64,000 bases of DNA from Silicimonas sp963779765 (GCA_963779765.1 CAVZZP010000004.1:496001-560000); one strand, 5' to 3'; positions 9,951 through 19,577 are shown, numbered from the stretch's first letter. A program made the numbers and translations. The notes: generated by a model from the sequence alone, not told the origin.

Positions 9951-10732
9951 AGCGCGTCACCGTGACCGGCCCGCAGTCCCTCGCGGACCCGGTGCGCCAC
10001 CTCGATGAACTCGCGGCTGTCGCGGATGTCGAGCGGGCGTTCCCTCGGCAATGGGCTCTCGATGATGTCGGTGATCCGCCCCGGTCTGGGACTCATCACC
10101 ACGATCCGGGTCGAGAGGTAGACTGCCTCGGGGATCGAATGCGTGACGAATCCGATGGTCTTGCCGGTCCGAGACCAGAGCGACAGAAGCTCCTCGTTCA
10201 GCCGGTCGCGGACGATCTCGTCCAGCGCGCCGAAGGGTTCGTCCATCAGAAGGATGTCGGCGTCGAAAGCCAGCGCGCGCGCGATCGACGCCCGCTGCTG
10301 CATTCCGCCCGACAACTGCCAGGGATACTTCCGCCCGAACCCCTGAAGATCGACGAGATCCAGCACCCGCTCTATCCGCTCGTGCATCTCGGTCCGCGAG
10401 AAGCCCATGATCTCGAGCGGCAGGCGGATGTTGCCCGCGATGGTCCGCCAGGGGTAAAGGCCCGCCGCCTGGAAGACATATCCATAAGCCCGCGCGCGAC
10501 GCGCCTCGTCCGGGCTCATCCCGTTCACCGTCAGAGTGCCGCCGGTCGGCGCTTCGAGCGCCGCCACGCAGCGCAGGAAGGTGGTCTTGCCGCAGCCCGA
10601 GGGGCCGATGAACGAGACGAAGTCGCCCTTGCCGATGGACAGCGTCACGTCCTTCAGCGCATGGACCGGCCCGTCTCCCGTCTCGAAGGTCAGCGAGAGG
10701 TCGCGGGCCTCGATGGCCGGTGCGTCCGTCAT
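9947..10732 (-). CDS. ABC transporter ATP-binding protein (nitrate/taurine/pyrimidine type)
   Basis: A 261-residue cytoplasmic ATPase. Walker A GPSGCGKTT is near residue 48, the signature QLSGGMQQR near 145, Walker B DILLMDEPFGALDE near 165 and the H-loop FVTHSIPEAV near 200. The downstream two permeases and the NMT1 binding protein complete one importer. The start ATG at 10732 overlaps the restored stop of the SDR gene (ATGA), linking the transporter to the pyrimidine enzymes upstream. Confidence 0.93.
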   Translation of the reverse strand: MTDAPAIEARDLSLTFETGDGPVHALKDVTLSIGKGDFVSFIGPSGCGKTTFLRCVAALEAPTGGTLTVNGMSPDEARRARAYGYVFQAAGLYPWRTIAGNIRLPLEIMGFSRTEMHERIERVLDLVDLQGFGRKYPWQLSGGMQQRASIARALAFDADILLMDEPFGALDEIVRDRLNEELLSLWSRTGKTIGFVTHSIPEAVYLSTRIVVMSPRPGRITDIIESPLPRERPLDIRDSREFIEVAHRVREGLRAGHGDAL

Positions 10733-11429
10733 ACCGATCTGGTCAAGCCCCCGTCCACCCGGATGTTCTGCCCGTGATATACGCGCCTGCGTCCGAGACG
10801 AGAAACGCAATCGTCGCGGCGACCTCGTCATAGGACTTGCCGTAGCGCTTCAGCGGGATGCGCTCGCGGCGATCCTCCTTCTCGGGCAGGCTGTCGATGA
10901 AGCCCGGAAGGACGTTGTTCATCCGCACGTTCTGGGCCGCATACTTGTCGGCGAAGAGCTTCGTGAAAGCGGCGAGCCCGGCGCGGAAGACACCGGAGGT
11001 TGGAAAGACCGGGTCGGGTTCGAAGGCCGCGAAGGTCGAGATGTTGACGATGGCGCCGCCGCCCTGCTTCGCCATGATCGGCGCGACGAGGCGGGACGGT
11101 CGCACGGCAGAAAGGAAATAGACCTCCATCCCGCGGTGCCAGTCCTCGTCCGTCAGATCGAGCACCGGCGCGCGCGGACCGTGGCCGGCCGAGTTGACCA
11201 GCGCGTCGATCCGGCCCCACCGCTCCATCGCACCGTCGACGAGGCGCCGCAGATCGTCCTCTTTCTCGTAGGACCCGGTGACGCCGAAACCGCCAAGCTC
11301 GTTGCCAAGCGCCTCGCCCTTCCCCGACGACGACAGGACACCGACCTTGTAGCCGTCGGCGGCGAGCCTGCGGGCGGCATCCGCCCCCATGCCGGAGCCG
11401 CCGCCCGACACCAATGCGACCTTGACCAT
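10729..11429 (-). CDS. SDR family oxidoreductase, frameshifted near the 3' end
   Basis: A Rossmann-fold short-chain dehydrogenase. It shows the cofactor motif SGGGSGMGADAARRL, LVNSAGHGPRAP and the motif-IV region IVNISTF. The catalytic YxxxK tyrosine is replaced: the aligned stretch reads TSGVFRAGLAAFTK, i.e. F where Y is expected. The published frame ends ITGRTSGWTGA. Restoring one missing C near 10776 gives the canonical SDR end ITGQNIRVDGGLTRSV with its stop in ATGA overlap with the ATPase gene. About 233 residues. The substrate is unknown. It lies between dihydropyrimidinase and the transporter. Confidence 0.82.
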
Positions 11430-11432
11430 CGC

Positions 11433-12888
11433 TCAGACGCCCGTGGCCGGGATGCCGGATCGCTCCACCGGCCGGGGCGAGGTCAGCGCCTTCCACGAAG
11501 ACAAGGCCTTGTTGACCGGGTTGTTGGCCTCGCGTCTGACGAACTGGCCGTGGCCTTCCTGCGTGCGCATCTCGCCGTCATGCACCGCGACATGCCCGCG
11601 CGTCAGCGTGAACCGCGGCAGGCCCTTCACCTTTTGCCCCTCGAAGACGTTGTAGTCGATGGCCGACTGCTGGGCCGAGGCGGCGATCGTCTTCTCCTTT
11701 TCGGGGTCCCAGACCACGATGTCGGCGTCCGCGCCCACGAGGATCGCGCCCTTCCGCGGATAGCAGTTCAGGATCTTCGCGATGTTGGTCGAGGTGACCG
11801 CCACGAACTCGTTCGGCGTCAGCCGGCCCGTGGCGACGCCATGCGTCCAGAGCATCGGCATCCGATCCTCGAGCCCGCCGGTGCCGTTCGGAATCTTGGT
11901 GAAGTCGCCCACGCCGAAGCGCTTCTGCTCGGTCGTGAAGGCGCAATGGTCTGTCGCGACCACCGACAGCGACCCGGACTGCAAGCCCGCCCAGAGGCTG
12001 TCCTGATGTTTCTTGTTGCGGAACGGCGGGCTCATCACCCGCCGAGCGGCGTGGTCCCAGTTGGCGTTGAAGTACTCGCTTTCGTCCAGCGTCAGGTGCT
12101 GGATCAGCGGTTCGCCCCAGACCCGCTTGCCCTGCATCCGCGCCCGCCGGATCGCCTCGTGCGCCTCCTCGCAGGAGACGTGGACGACATAGAGCGGCAC
12201 CCCCGTCATGTCCGCGATCATGATGGCGCGGTTCGTGGCCTCGCCCTCGACCTGGGAAGGGCGCGAATAGGCGTGCGCCTCGGGGCCGGTGTTGCCCTCG
12301 CGCAGAAGCTTCGCCGACAAGCTCGGCCACCACGTCGCCGTTCTCGGCATGAACCAGCGCGATCCCGCCAAGCTCCGCCAAGCGCTGGAACGACGCGTAC
12401 ATCTCGTCGTCGTTCACCATCAGGGCGCCCTTGTAGGCCATGAAGTGCTTGAAGGTGGTTATCCCCTCCTTCTCGACGACGGTCTTCATCTCGTCGAAGA
12501 CCTGCTCGCCCCACCAGGTGACCGCCATGTGGTAGGAATAGTCGCAGCTCGCACGGCCCGACTTGTTGTGCCACATCTGCAGCGCGTCGTGCAGGCCCTG
12601 GCCCGGCGCCGGCAGCGCGAAGTCGACGACCATCGTCGTTCCGCCCGACAAGGCAGCGCGTGTCCCGCTCTCGAAATCGTCCGAGGAATAGGTGCCCATG
12701 AACGGCATCTCGAGATGCGTATGCGGGTCGATGCCGCCCGGCATGACATAGCAGCCGGTAGCGTCCAGCTCGGTGTCGCCCTTCAGGCCCTTGCCGATCT
12801 CGACGATCCTGCCGCCGTCGACCAGCACGTCGGCCTCATAGCTCAGGTCCGCCGTGACGACGGTTCCGTTCTTGATCGCAGTCGACAT
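11433..12888 (-). CDS. hydA: Dihydropyrimidinase (D-hydantoinase family), +1 frameshift
   Basis: A cyclic amidohydrolase that opens dihydrouracil/dihydrothymine to N-carbamoyl-beta-amino acids, step two of reductive pyrimidine catabolism (pydB/hydA). The metal site DPHTHLEMPF is at residues 54-63, the carboxylated lysine in FMAYKG at about K153, and VHAENGD follows. Near 12315 the frame breaks after VVAELVGE and resumes as KLLREGNTGPEAHAYSRP, then HVSCEEAHEAI and VVATDHCAFTTEQK. Removing one G gives 484 residues, exactly the family length. The start is preceded by GGGAGCA. It lies 3 bp upstream of the SDR gene. Confidence 0.92.
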
Positions 12889-12976
12889 GATGTGCTCCCC
12901 GTATCCTGCTGCTCTTCCCCGGCTTTCTTCTTGGTAAAAGCACTCCGGGGGTCCGGGGGCAGAGCCCCTGGCGCTC

Positions 12977-13723
12977 TCAATCCTTGTAGTCCGGCTCTTC
13001 CGTGTCGAGGATCCGCTTCATCTCGGCGAAATGAGCGTACTCGGCGTCCTTGTAGACCTGCCATTCCTCCGCCACCGCCTCGGCCATCTCGTCGGACATC
13101 ACCTTCAGCGGCTGCCCGGTCGAATAGGCCAGCACCAGCGTCTTTGCCGCGCGCTCGAGGTGATAGAGCGCGTCCCAGGCCTCGGCCACCGTCGTCCCCA
13201 GGGTCGTGACCCCGTGGTTCTGCATCATCACCGTCGAATGGTTGCCGACCGTCTTCGCGATCCGCTCGCCCTCCTCGCCCTCGGTGGCGATGCCGCCGAA
13301 GTTCAGGTCATAGGCGATGCGGTTGTGGAAGCGCGCCGTCACCTGGTCGATCGGCTTGATCGTCGGGTCCGCGAGGCCGCAAAGCGCCGTTGCGTGCGGC
13401 GGGTGGATGTGCAGCGCGACCCGCGCCTGCGGCAACTCCCGGTGCAGCGCCGAGTGGATCGACCAGGCCGAGGGATCGGGCGCGTCGGGCCGGTCCATCG
13501 CCGAGGGGTCGTCGGCGTCGCAGAGGACGAGGTCCGAGGCCCTGACGCGCGACCAGTGAACCCACTTCGGATTGACGACGAAGCGCTTCCCGTCCGCGCT
13601 GACGGCGGCCGAGAAGTGGTTCGCCACGCCCTCGTGCCAGCCATAGCGGCAGGAGAGCCGGATGGCGGCGGCGAGGTCGATGCGGGTCTGGGTTTCGTCG
13701 AGTGTGGTGTCGTGTTGGGTCAT
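12977..13723 (-). CDS. Class II aldolase/adducin family protein
   Basis: About 248 residues from the ATG at 13723, which has GGAG six bases upstream; an ATG at 13729 is too close to it. The class II aldolase fold is seen in SCRYGWHEGVANHFSAA, the metal-binding HIHPPHATAL and the third ligand region MMQNHGVTTLG. Family members act on fuculose-phosphate-like sugars or as decarboxylases. No partner here fixes the substrate. It is the first gene of the block feeding into dihydropyrimidinase, with an 88-bp gap, and may share its transcript. Confidence 0.85.
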   Translation of the reverse strand: MTQHDTTLDETQTRIDLAAAIRLSCRYGWHEGVANHFSAAVSADGKRFVVNPKWVHWSRVRASDLVLCDADDPSAMDRPDAPDPSAWSIHSALHRELPQARVALHIHPPHATALCGLADPTIKPIDQVTARFHNRIAYDLNFGGIATEGEEGERIAKTVGNHSTVMMQNHGVTTLGTTVAEAWDALYHLERAAKTLVLAYSTGQPLKVMSDEMAEAVAEEWQVYKDAEYAHFAEMKRILDTEEPDYKD

Positions 13724-14364
13724 GCTCATCTCCGATAGCTCGCGATGCATGCCACCGGACCTGTACTCCGGATGGCACTCGTAGACCGTTGGCGTCCACG
13801 AGAATATGCGGCTGCATCGGGCTTCCCACCCGGAACTCTGCCCCGCCAGGACTGGCTCCTCACAGATGCCGCCGCGTTCCGAGTCTGACCATCTTGTCTA
13901 CGCTGGCCGTTTTCAGACACGCTGTAGCGGCACATCCCGGCAAGCGCGGAATAGTCGTGAGGTGATACCGGACCTCGGGTCCGAAGCGTCGAAGAGCGTA
14001 CCGCGCGAAATGCCGGGTCGGTCGCTGCAGCTCCGGAGAAAACGCTGCCCTCCGCGTCATTGGACCGCGTTTATCTCGAAGAACTCGAAATGTCCGCACC
14101 CGCGTCCGAAATCTTTGTCTGAAGGACCGCGTGTACTTGGGCGAAGTGTCCGGACGAGCGCCTAACGAGCACCATCTGGTCCGAGCGTCGATCCGACTAT
14201 CCGCTATGAGAAGTAGCTCTGCATCAGGAGGTGTAGATCGCCGCGAGTCCCTGGCTCCGATGCCCGGCCGAACCTACGACGGCATAGCGAGGGTGTAGCG
14301 AAACGACGTATACAGAGAGCGAATTCCTTCGAGGCACGACCAGTTCATGAGCGATGCGCACTCC
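13724..14364. other. 641-bp gap without a convincing gene
   Basis: This is the longest gene-free stretch of the window. It is less GC-rich and has stops in all frames. A few residues on the minus strand near 13800 (HILVDANGL) faintly recall IS5-type transposases, but nothing extends the match. It separates the pydC/aminotransferase block from the aldolase/dihydropyrimidinase block and may be a decayed insertion. Confidence 0.4.
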
Positions 14365-15615
14365 TCACCCCTCAACCCCCGCCGTCTCAACCACCGCGTG
14401 GAACAGCACGTCCGCCCCCGCAGTGGCCCAGTCCTTCGAGATCTCCTCGGCCTCGTTGTGCGACAGGCCGTCGACGCAGGGGCACATGACCATCGCCGTG
14501 GGCGCCACGTCGTTGATCCAGCAGGCGTCGTGTCCCGCGCCACTGACGATGTCCATGTGGGAATAGCCCAACCGCTCGGCGGCATCGCGGACGGCCTTGA
14601 CGCAGCCTTCGTCGAACGCCGGCGGCTCGAACTGGCCCACCACCTCGCACTCGAACCCGACGCCGATCTTCTCGCAGAGCTTCGGCGCGCGCTCGTAGAA
14701 CTCGGCCTCCATGCCGTGGAGCTTCTCGGGCAGGTGCGAGCGGAAATCGACGGTGCAGACGACCTTTCCCGGGATCACGTTGCGAGAGTTCGGATAGACG
14801 TCGATATGACCGATGGCGCCGACCGCGTTCGGCTGGTTCTTCATCGCGATCTCGTGGACCAGCTCGGTGATCAGCGCCAGCCCGCGCCCGGCGTTCTTCC
14901 GCATGTTCATCGGCGTCGAGCCGGTGTGGCTGTCCTTGCCGGTGATCGTGCATTCGATCCAGCGCAGTCCCTGGCCGTGGGTGACGACGCCGATGTCCTT
15001 GCCCTCGGCCTCGAGGATCGGGCCCTGCTCGATGTGCAGCTCGAAGAGCGCATGCATCTTGCGCGCGCCGACCTCCTCGTCGCCCTTCCAGCCGATCCGC
15101 TCAAGTTCGTCGCCGAAGCGCTTGCCCTTCGCGTCCTTGCGGTCGTAGGCCCAGTCGAGCTCATGCCGCCCCGCGAAGACACCCGAGGCCAGCATGGCGG
15201 GGGCGAAACGCGTGCCTTCCTCGTTGGTCCAGTTCACGACGACAATGGGGTGCTTCGTCCTGATGTCGAGGTCGTTCAGGGTCCGGATGACCTCCAACCC
15301 TCCCAGCACGCCCAGCACCCCGTCGTACTTGCCGCCCGTCGGCTGCGTGTCGAGGTGCGAGCCCACGTAGACGGGAAGCGCATCCGGGTCAGTCCCCTCG
15401 CGCCGGGCAAACATGTTGCCGATCGCGTCGACGCCCATGCTCAGGCCCGCCTCCTCGCACCAGCGTTTGAAGAGGTGCCGCCCCTCGCCGTCCTCGTCGG
15501 TGAGCGTCTGGCGGTTGTTGCCGCCCGCGACGCCGGGGCCGATCTTCGCCATCTCCATCAGCGAGTCCCACAGGCGGTCCCCGTCGATCCTCATGTTCGC
15601 GGCAGGCTGGGTCAT
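14365..15615 (-). CDS. Beta-ureidopropionase / N-carbamoyl-amino acid amidohydrolase (M20 family)
   Basis: A 416-residue Zn-dependent hydrolase of the hydantoinase/carbamoylase (AllC/AtzF-like M20) family. It hydrolyses N-carbamoyl-beta-alanine or N-carbamoyl-beta-aminoisobutyrate to the beta-amino acid, CO2 and ammonia, step three of the pathway (pydC role). Metal and substrate motifs are GSHLDTQPTGGKYDG near 87-101, TNEEGTRF near 129, ELHIEQGP near 193 and SGAGHDA near 362. It starts 15 bp after the aminotransferase stop, so both are one transcript. Confidence 0.92.
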   Translation of the reverse strand: MTQPAANMRIDGDRLWDSLMEMAKIGPGVAGGNNRQTLTDEDGEGRHLFKRWCEEAGLSMGVDAIGNMFARREGTDPDALPVYVGSHLDTQPTGGKYDGVLGVLGGLEVIRTLNDLDIRTKHPIVVVNWTNEEGTRFAPAMLASGVFAGRHELDWAYDRKDAKGKRFGDELERIGWKGDEEVGARKMHALFELHIEQGPILEAEGKDIGVVTHGQGLRWIECTITGKDSHTGSTPMNMRKNAGRGLALITELVHEIAMKNQPNAVGAIGHIDVYPNSRNVIPGKVVCTVDFRSHLPEKLHGMEAEFYERAPKLCEKIGVGFECEVVGQFEPPAFDEGCVKAVRDAAERLGYSHMDIVSGAGHDACWINDVAPTAMVMCPCVDGLSHNEAEEISKDWATAGADVLFHAVVETAGVEG

Positions 15616-15630
15616 GCGCGGTGGACCTCC

Positions 15631-16945
15631 TCAGTCGATCTCGTGCAGGACCTCGCGGAGCGTCTCCACGAGCTGGTCGATGTGCGGCTTCTCGATGATG
15701 AGCGGAGGCGACATCGCGATGGTGTCGCCCGTGGTGCGGATCATGATGTTCTTCTCGAACGCCTTGATGAACGCCGAAAAGCCGCGCTTGACCGGCTCGC
15801 CCGCAATCGGCTCCAACTCGATTGCGGCGATCAGGCCCATGTTGCGGATGTCGATGACGTTCGGGCAGTCCTTCAGCGAATGGACCGCGTCCTCCCAATA
15901 GCCTTCCAACGCGTGCGCCCGCTCGAAGAGACCCTCCTCGCGATAGACCTCCAGCGTGGCGAGGCCAGCTGCGCAGGCAATCGGGGCGGCGGAATAGGTA
16001 TAGCCGTGGAAGAACTCGATGACGTGCTCGGGGCCTTCCATGAAGGCGTCGTGGATCTTCGACGTCGTCAGCACCGCGCCCATGGGAATGACGCCCGAGG
16101 TCAGGCCCTTGGCGCAGGTGATGAGGTCGGGCGAGACGCCGAAGCGATCGGTGGCGAAGGCGGCCCCCATGCGGCCGAAGCCGGTGATGACCTCGTCGAA
16201 GATCAACAGGATGCCGTGCTTGTCGCAGATCGCGCGCAGCCGCTCCAGGTAGCCCTTCGGGCGGCAGGATCACGCCCGCCGAGCCCGAGACCGGCTCGAC
16301 GATGCAGGCCGCGATGGTCTCGCCGCCATAGATCGCCGCCTGCCGTTCAAGCTCGTCGGCCAGGTGCATCCCATGCTCCGGCTGTCCGCGCGAGAAGGCG
16401 TTTTCCTTCAGATGCGTGGCCGGCAGGTGCGACACGCCCGGCAGCGACGGGAAGATCCGCTTGTTGTTCGTGATGCCGCCGACCGAGATGCCGCCGAAGT
16501 TGACGCCGTGATAGCCCTTCTCGCGGCCAACGAGCCGGGTCCGGTTCCCCTGCCCGCGCGCCTGGTGGTAGGCGAGCGCGATCTTCAGCGCGGTGTCGAC
16601 GCTCTCGGACCCCGAGTTGGTGAAGAACACATGGTCGAAGCCCTCGGGCGCCATGTCGCGCAGCGACGACGCCAGTTCGAAAGCCAGCGGATGCCCCATC
16701 TGGAACGCGGGCGCATAGTCCAGTTGCCCCGCCTGGCGCTGGATCGCCTCGGTGATCTTCGGGCGGCAATGACCCGCGTTGCAGCACCAGAGGCCCGCCG
16801 TTCCGTCGAGGATCTGACGGCCGTCGGCGGAGGTATAATGCATGTCCTTCGCGGCCACGAGCATCCGGGGCGCCTTCTTGAACTGCCGGTTCGCGGTGAA
16901 CGGCATCCAGAATGCGGAGAGATCATTGGGACGATCGAGCGCCAT
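15631..16945 (-). CDS. Omega-amino acid:pyruvate aminotransferase (class III), +1 frameshift
   Basis: A PLP-dependent class III transaminase of the beta-alanine:pyruvate type, which would consume the beta-alanine released by the pathway. The N-terminal half shows WMPFTANRQFK and the PLP phosphate site TNSGSESVDTALKIA. The second half shows IFDEVITGFGRMG and the Schiff-base lysine in CAKGLTSGVIPMGAVL. The halves are in different frames, joined at about 16261 after GVILPP, where one extra G (ccgcccGaagggc) interrupts KGYLERLRAICDKHG. The restored length is 437 residues. The ATG at 16945 is preferred over a TTG at 16951. Its promoter region carries the RutR operator. Confidence 0.9.
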
Positions 16946-16973
16946 GGCCAACCTCGTTCAGAATCTGAGAATA

Positions 16974-16989
16974 TTGACCAAATGGTCAG
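16974..16989. promoter_or_regulatory. RutR-type operator
   Basis: TTGACCA-AA-TGGTCAG is a near-perfect palindrome. It matches the known RutR recognition sequence TTGACCAnnTGGTCAA in 13 of 14 fixed positions. It sits between the divergent aminotransferase (start 16945) and rutR-like regulator (start 17046), where it can control both. Confidence 0.88.
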
Positions 16990-17045
16990 GAGGACGCTAG
17001 CAGAGGGATGAGGCCAGTCAAGAGCAGCACCGGAGAGGATCGAGA

Positions 17046-17669
17046 GTGAACGTCGAGCGACCGCGCACCCGTATCCAGAAGAAGAACCGCGAGACCATTC
17101 TCGACGCCGCCCTCGCCGTGTTCTCGGGCGAGGGCTTTCGAGGCGCGACGCTTGACCAGATCGCCGAGACCGCAGGTCTGTCGAAGCCGAACCTCCTTTA
17201 TTACTTCGCGTCGAAGGAGGCGATTTACGCCGAGCTTCTGTCGACGCTTCTCGACACATGGCTCGATCCCCTTCGCGCGCTCGACGAGGCGGGCGATCCG
17301 GTGGACGAGATCGTGGGCTATGTCATGCGCAAGCTCCAGATGAGCCGCGACATGCCGCGCGAAAGCCGCCTCTTCGCGCAAGAGATCGTGCAGGGCGCGC
17401 CGAAGATCCTCGACCAGATCGAAGGTCCGCTGCGACGTCTCGTCGACGAGAAGGCAGCCCTCGTGCAGCGCTGGATCGACACCGGACGCATCGCGACGCT
17501 CGACCCTTATCACCTGATCTTCTCGATCTGGGCCACGACGCAGCACTACGCCGATTTCAATACGCAGGTCTGCTCGATTCTGAAGCCCGAGGACGATGCT
17601 CATATGGACGATGCCGCGGTTTTCCTGTCCGCCTTCTATCGCCGCGCCCTCGATCCGCGTCAGCTTTAA
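17046..17669 (+). CDS. rutR: TetR-family regulator, RutR-like (pyrimidine catabolism)
   Basis: A 207-residue regulator with a GTG start behind GGAGAGG. The TetR helix-turn-helix is at residues about 18-64 (ILDAALAVFSGEGFRGATLD, AGLSKPNLLYYFASKEAIY). The C-terminal domain has the RutR-type signature HLIFSIWATTQHYADF near 160. In E. coli RutR releases DNA on binding uracil or thymine. Divergent orientation from the aminotransferase-pydC operon and the operator at 16974-16989 support local regulation plus autoregulation. Confidence 0.9.
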   Translation: MNVERPRTRIQKKNRETILDAALAVFSGEGFRGATLDQIAETAGLSKPNLLYYFASKEAIYAELLSTLLDTWLDPLRALDEAGDPVDEIVGYVMRKLQMSRDMPRESRLFAQEIVQGAPKILDQIEGPLRRLVDEKAALVQRWIDTGRIATLDPYHLIFSIWATTQHYADFNTQVCSILKPEDDAHMDDAAVFLSAFYRRALDPRQL

Positions 17670-17730
17670 CGCTTCTCAAACCTTTCGTCGCTTAGGCTCC
17701 CACTGGGGGATTAAGAGAGGACATTGGGTC

Positions 17731-18252
17731 ATGATTCCCGCTGCTCCCGCACCGATCGCGGCCGTCAGGCCGCCGCATCCGGTCGCCGCTCAGACGGCAC
17801 AAAAGACGACACAGGCCTTGGAAACCACGCGCGCCAGCGCGGGGGAGGCCGGGTCGTCGGCCGTCCGCTCCGAAACGGTCGACGCCGCCAAGGCCGCCGA
17901 ACAGTCTACCGTCGCGCCGCGCCTGCGCGATCAGGAACGCTCGGAATCGAGCGACCGCCGATTGGCGTGGCGGGACGCGCCTGCAGGCCCGCCGCCCGCC
18001 TTCGAGGAAAGTCCGCTGGAACGGCAGGCGCGTGTGGCGCTCGATCCGCCGGACGAGATGGCGGCGCAACCTGTGAAGGTCCCCGTCGCCGAAACGTCGG
18101 AGGAGCCGTCAGTTGACGAGGTGCCCCCGCGCCCCGCGCCAGAACGTGTCGACCCGCCGCCCACGCCGACCGAACGGGCCGAGGCGAGCTTCAGCGAGAC
18201 GCGCGCGCTATCGTCCCCGCGCGACAGGGCGACCGTCGACGTCCGTAACTGA
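17731..18252 (+). CDS. Hypothetical Pro/Ala/Glu-rich protein
   Basis: 173 residues from the ATG at 17731, with GAGAGG upstream. The sequence is low-complexity (PAPIAAVRPPHPVAA, PPRPAPERVDPPPTPTERAE), with no signal peptide, cysteines or membrane helices, and is probably disordered. I recognise no family. It follows the rutR-like gene by about 60 bp and converges with preA. Codon use is like its neighbours, so I take it as real but of unknown role. Confidence 0.6.
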   Translation: MIPAAPAPIAAVRPPHPVAAQTAQKTTQALETTRASAGEAGSSAVRSETVDAAKAAEQSTVAPRLRDQERSESSDRRLAWRDAPAGPPPAFEESPLERQARVALDPPDEMAAQPVKVPVAETSEEPSVDEVPPRPAPERVDPPPTPTERAEASFSETRALSSPRDRATVDVRN

Positions 18253-18272
18253 CGGAGGCGTCAGAGCCTTCC

Positions 18273-19577
18273 TTATTCCGCTGCCTTCGACATCGGGTTG
18301 TTGGGATGCGTCGTCCAGTTGGCATAGTCCGCTTCGACCGTCCGCCCCGTGCGGGGATCGAGCGAGCCCGGCGCCAGCCGTTCCATCGTGATGCAGTCCT
18401 CGACCGGGCAGACGTCGATGCAGAGGTTGCAGGCGACGCATTCGTCGTCCTTCACCTCGAAGACCCGTCCCGGATTGATCGCGATGGCCTGGTGCGAGGT
18501 ATCCTCGCAGGCGGCATAGCAGCGGCCGCACTTGATGCACAGGTCCTGGTCGATCCGCGCCTTGGTGACGAAGTTCAGGTTCAGGTACTGCCAGTCCGTC
18601 ACGTTCGGCACCGCCCGGCCCGTCACCTGAGACACGCTGGTATAGCCCTTCTCGTCCATCCAGTCCGACAGGCCCGCCGTCATCTCCTTGATGATGCCGA
18701 AGCCATAGACCATCGCGGCCGTGCAGACCTGCACCGACCCTGCGCCGAGGCTGAGGAATTCGGCCGCGTCGCGCCAGGTGGTGACGCCTCCGATGCCGCT
18801 GATCGGCATCCCGCGCGTCTCGTCGTCGCGCGCGATCTCGGCCACCATGTTCAGCGCGATGGGTTTGACCGCCGGTCCGCAATAGCCGCCATGCGACCCC
18901 TTCCCGTCGATCGACGGCTCGGGGCTCATGGTGTCGAGGTTGACGCTGGTGATCGACGAAATCGTGTTGATGAGGCTGACCGCGTCGGCCCCGCCCCGCT
19001 TCGCGGCCCGTGCCGGATAGCGGATGTCGGTGATGTTCGGCGTCAGCTTCACGATGACCGGCAGATAGGTGTAGGTCTTGCACCATTCGGCGACCATCTG
19101 GATGTACTCGGGCACCTGCCCCACGGCCGATCCCATGCCGCGCTCGCTCATCCCGTGCGGGCAGCCGAAGTTCAGCTCGATCCCGTCGCAGCCGGTGTCC
19201 TCGACGCGAGGAAGGATCGCCTTCCAGGCATGTTCCTCGCAGGGCACCATGATCGACGCGATCAGCGCCCTGTCCGGGAAGTCGCGCTTCACGCGCGCCA
19301 TCTCGTCGAGGTTCGTCTGAAGCGGCCGGTCGGTGATGAGTTCGATGTTGTTGATCCCGAGAACGCGGCGGTCCGCCCCATGGATCACGCCATACCGAGG
19401 CCCGTTGACGTTGACGATCGGCGGGCCTTCCTCGCCAAGCGTCTTCCAGACCACCCCGCCCCATCCCGCCTCGAAGGCGCGGCGGACGTTGTACTCCTTG
19501 TCGGTCGGCGGCGCCGAGGCCAGCCAGAACGGGTTCGGGCTCTTGATGCCCACGAAGTCCGTGAAAAGATCGGCCAT
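18273..19577 (-). CDS. preA: NAD-dependent dihydropyrimidine dehydrogenase subunit PreA
   Basis: This 434-residue FMN/Fe-S protein reduces uracil or thymine to the dihydro form, the first step of the reductive pathway. The N-terminal DHOD-like barrel contains ELNFGCPHGMSERGMG near 145, where the catalytic Cys lies, and VIVKLTPN. The C-terminal part has two 4Fe-4S clusters, CIKCGRCYAACED near 340 and CVACNLCIDVCPVEDC near 378. The partner PreT is encoded upstream in the same direction, with one small gene between them. Confidence 0.96.
   Translation of the reverse strand: MADLFTDFVGIKSPNPFWLASAPPTDKEYNVRRAFEAGWGGVVWKTLGEEGPPIVNVNGPRYGVIHGADRRVLGINNIELITDRPLQTNLDEMARVKRDFPDRALIASIMVPCEEHAWKAILPRVEDTGCDGIELNFGCPHGMSERGMGSAVGQVPEYIQMVAEWCKTYTYLPVIVKLTPNITDIRYPARAAKRGGADAVSLINTISSITSVNLDTMSPEPSIDGKGSHGGYCGPAVKPIALNMVAEIARDDETRGMPISGIGGVTTWRDAAEFLSLGAGSVQVCTAAMVYGFGIIKEMTAGLSDWMDEKGYTSVSQVTGRAVPNVTDWQYLNLNFVTKARIDQDLCIKCGRCYAACEDTSHQAIAINPGRVFEVKDDECVACNLCIDVCPVEDCITMERLAPGSLDPRTGRTVEADYANWTTHPNNPMSKAAE

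Noticed and set aside
10536..12443. 635-codon plus-strand ORF opposite the SDR and dihydropyrimidinase
   Set aside because: Antisense shadow of two conserved genes with no family signature.
13738..13829. IS5-type transposase remnant (HILVDANGL on the minus strand)
   Set aside because: Only about nine residues match by eye, no DDE motif or inverted repeats are visible, so it is not reported as a mobile element.
14347..16473. 708-codon plus-strand ORF opposite pydC and the aminotransferase
   Set aside because: Antisense shadow; both genes on the minus strand show catalytic motifs, and the plus frame reads as His/Arg/Val-rich noise.
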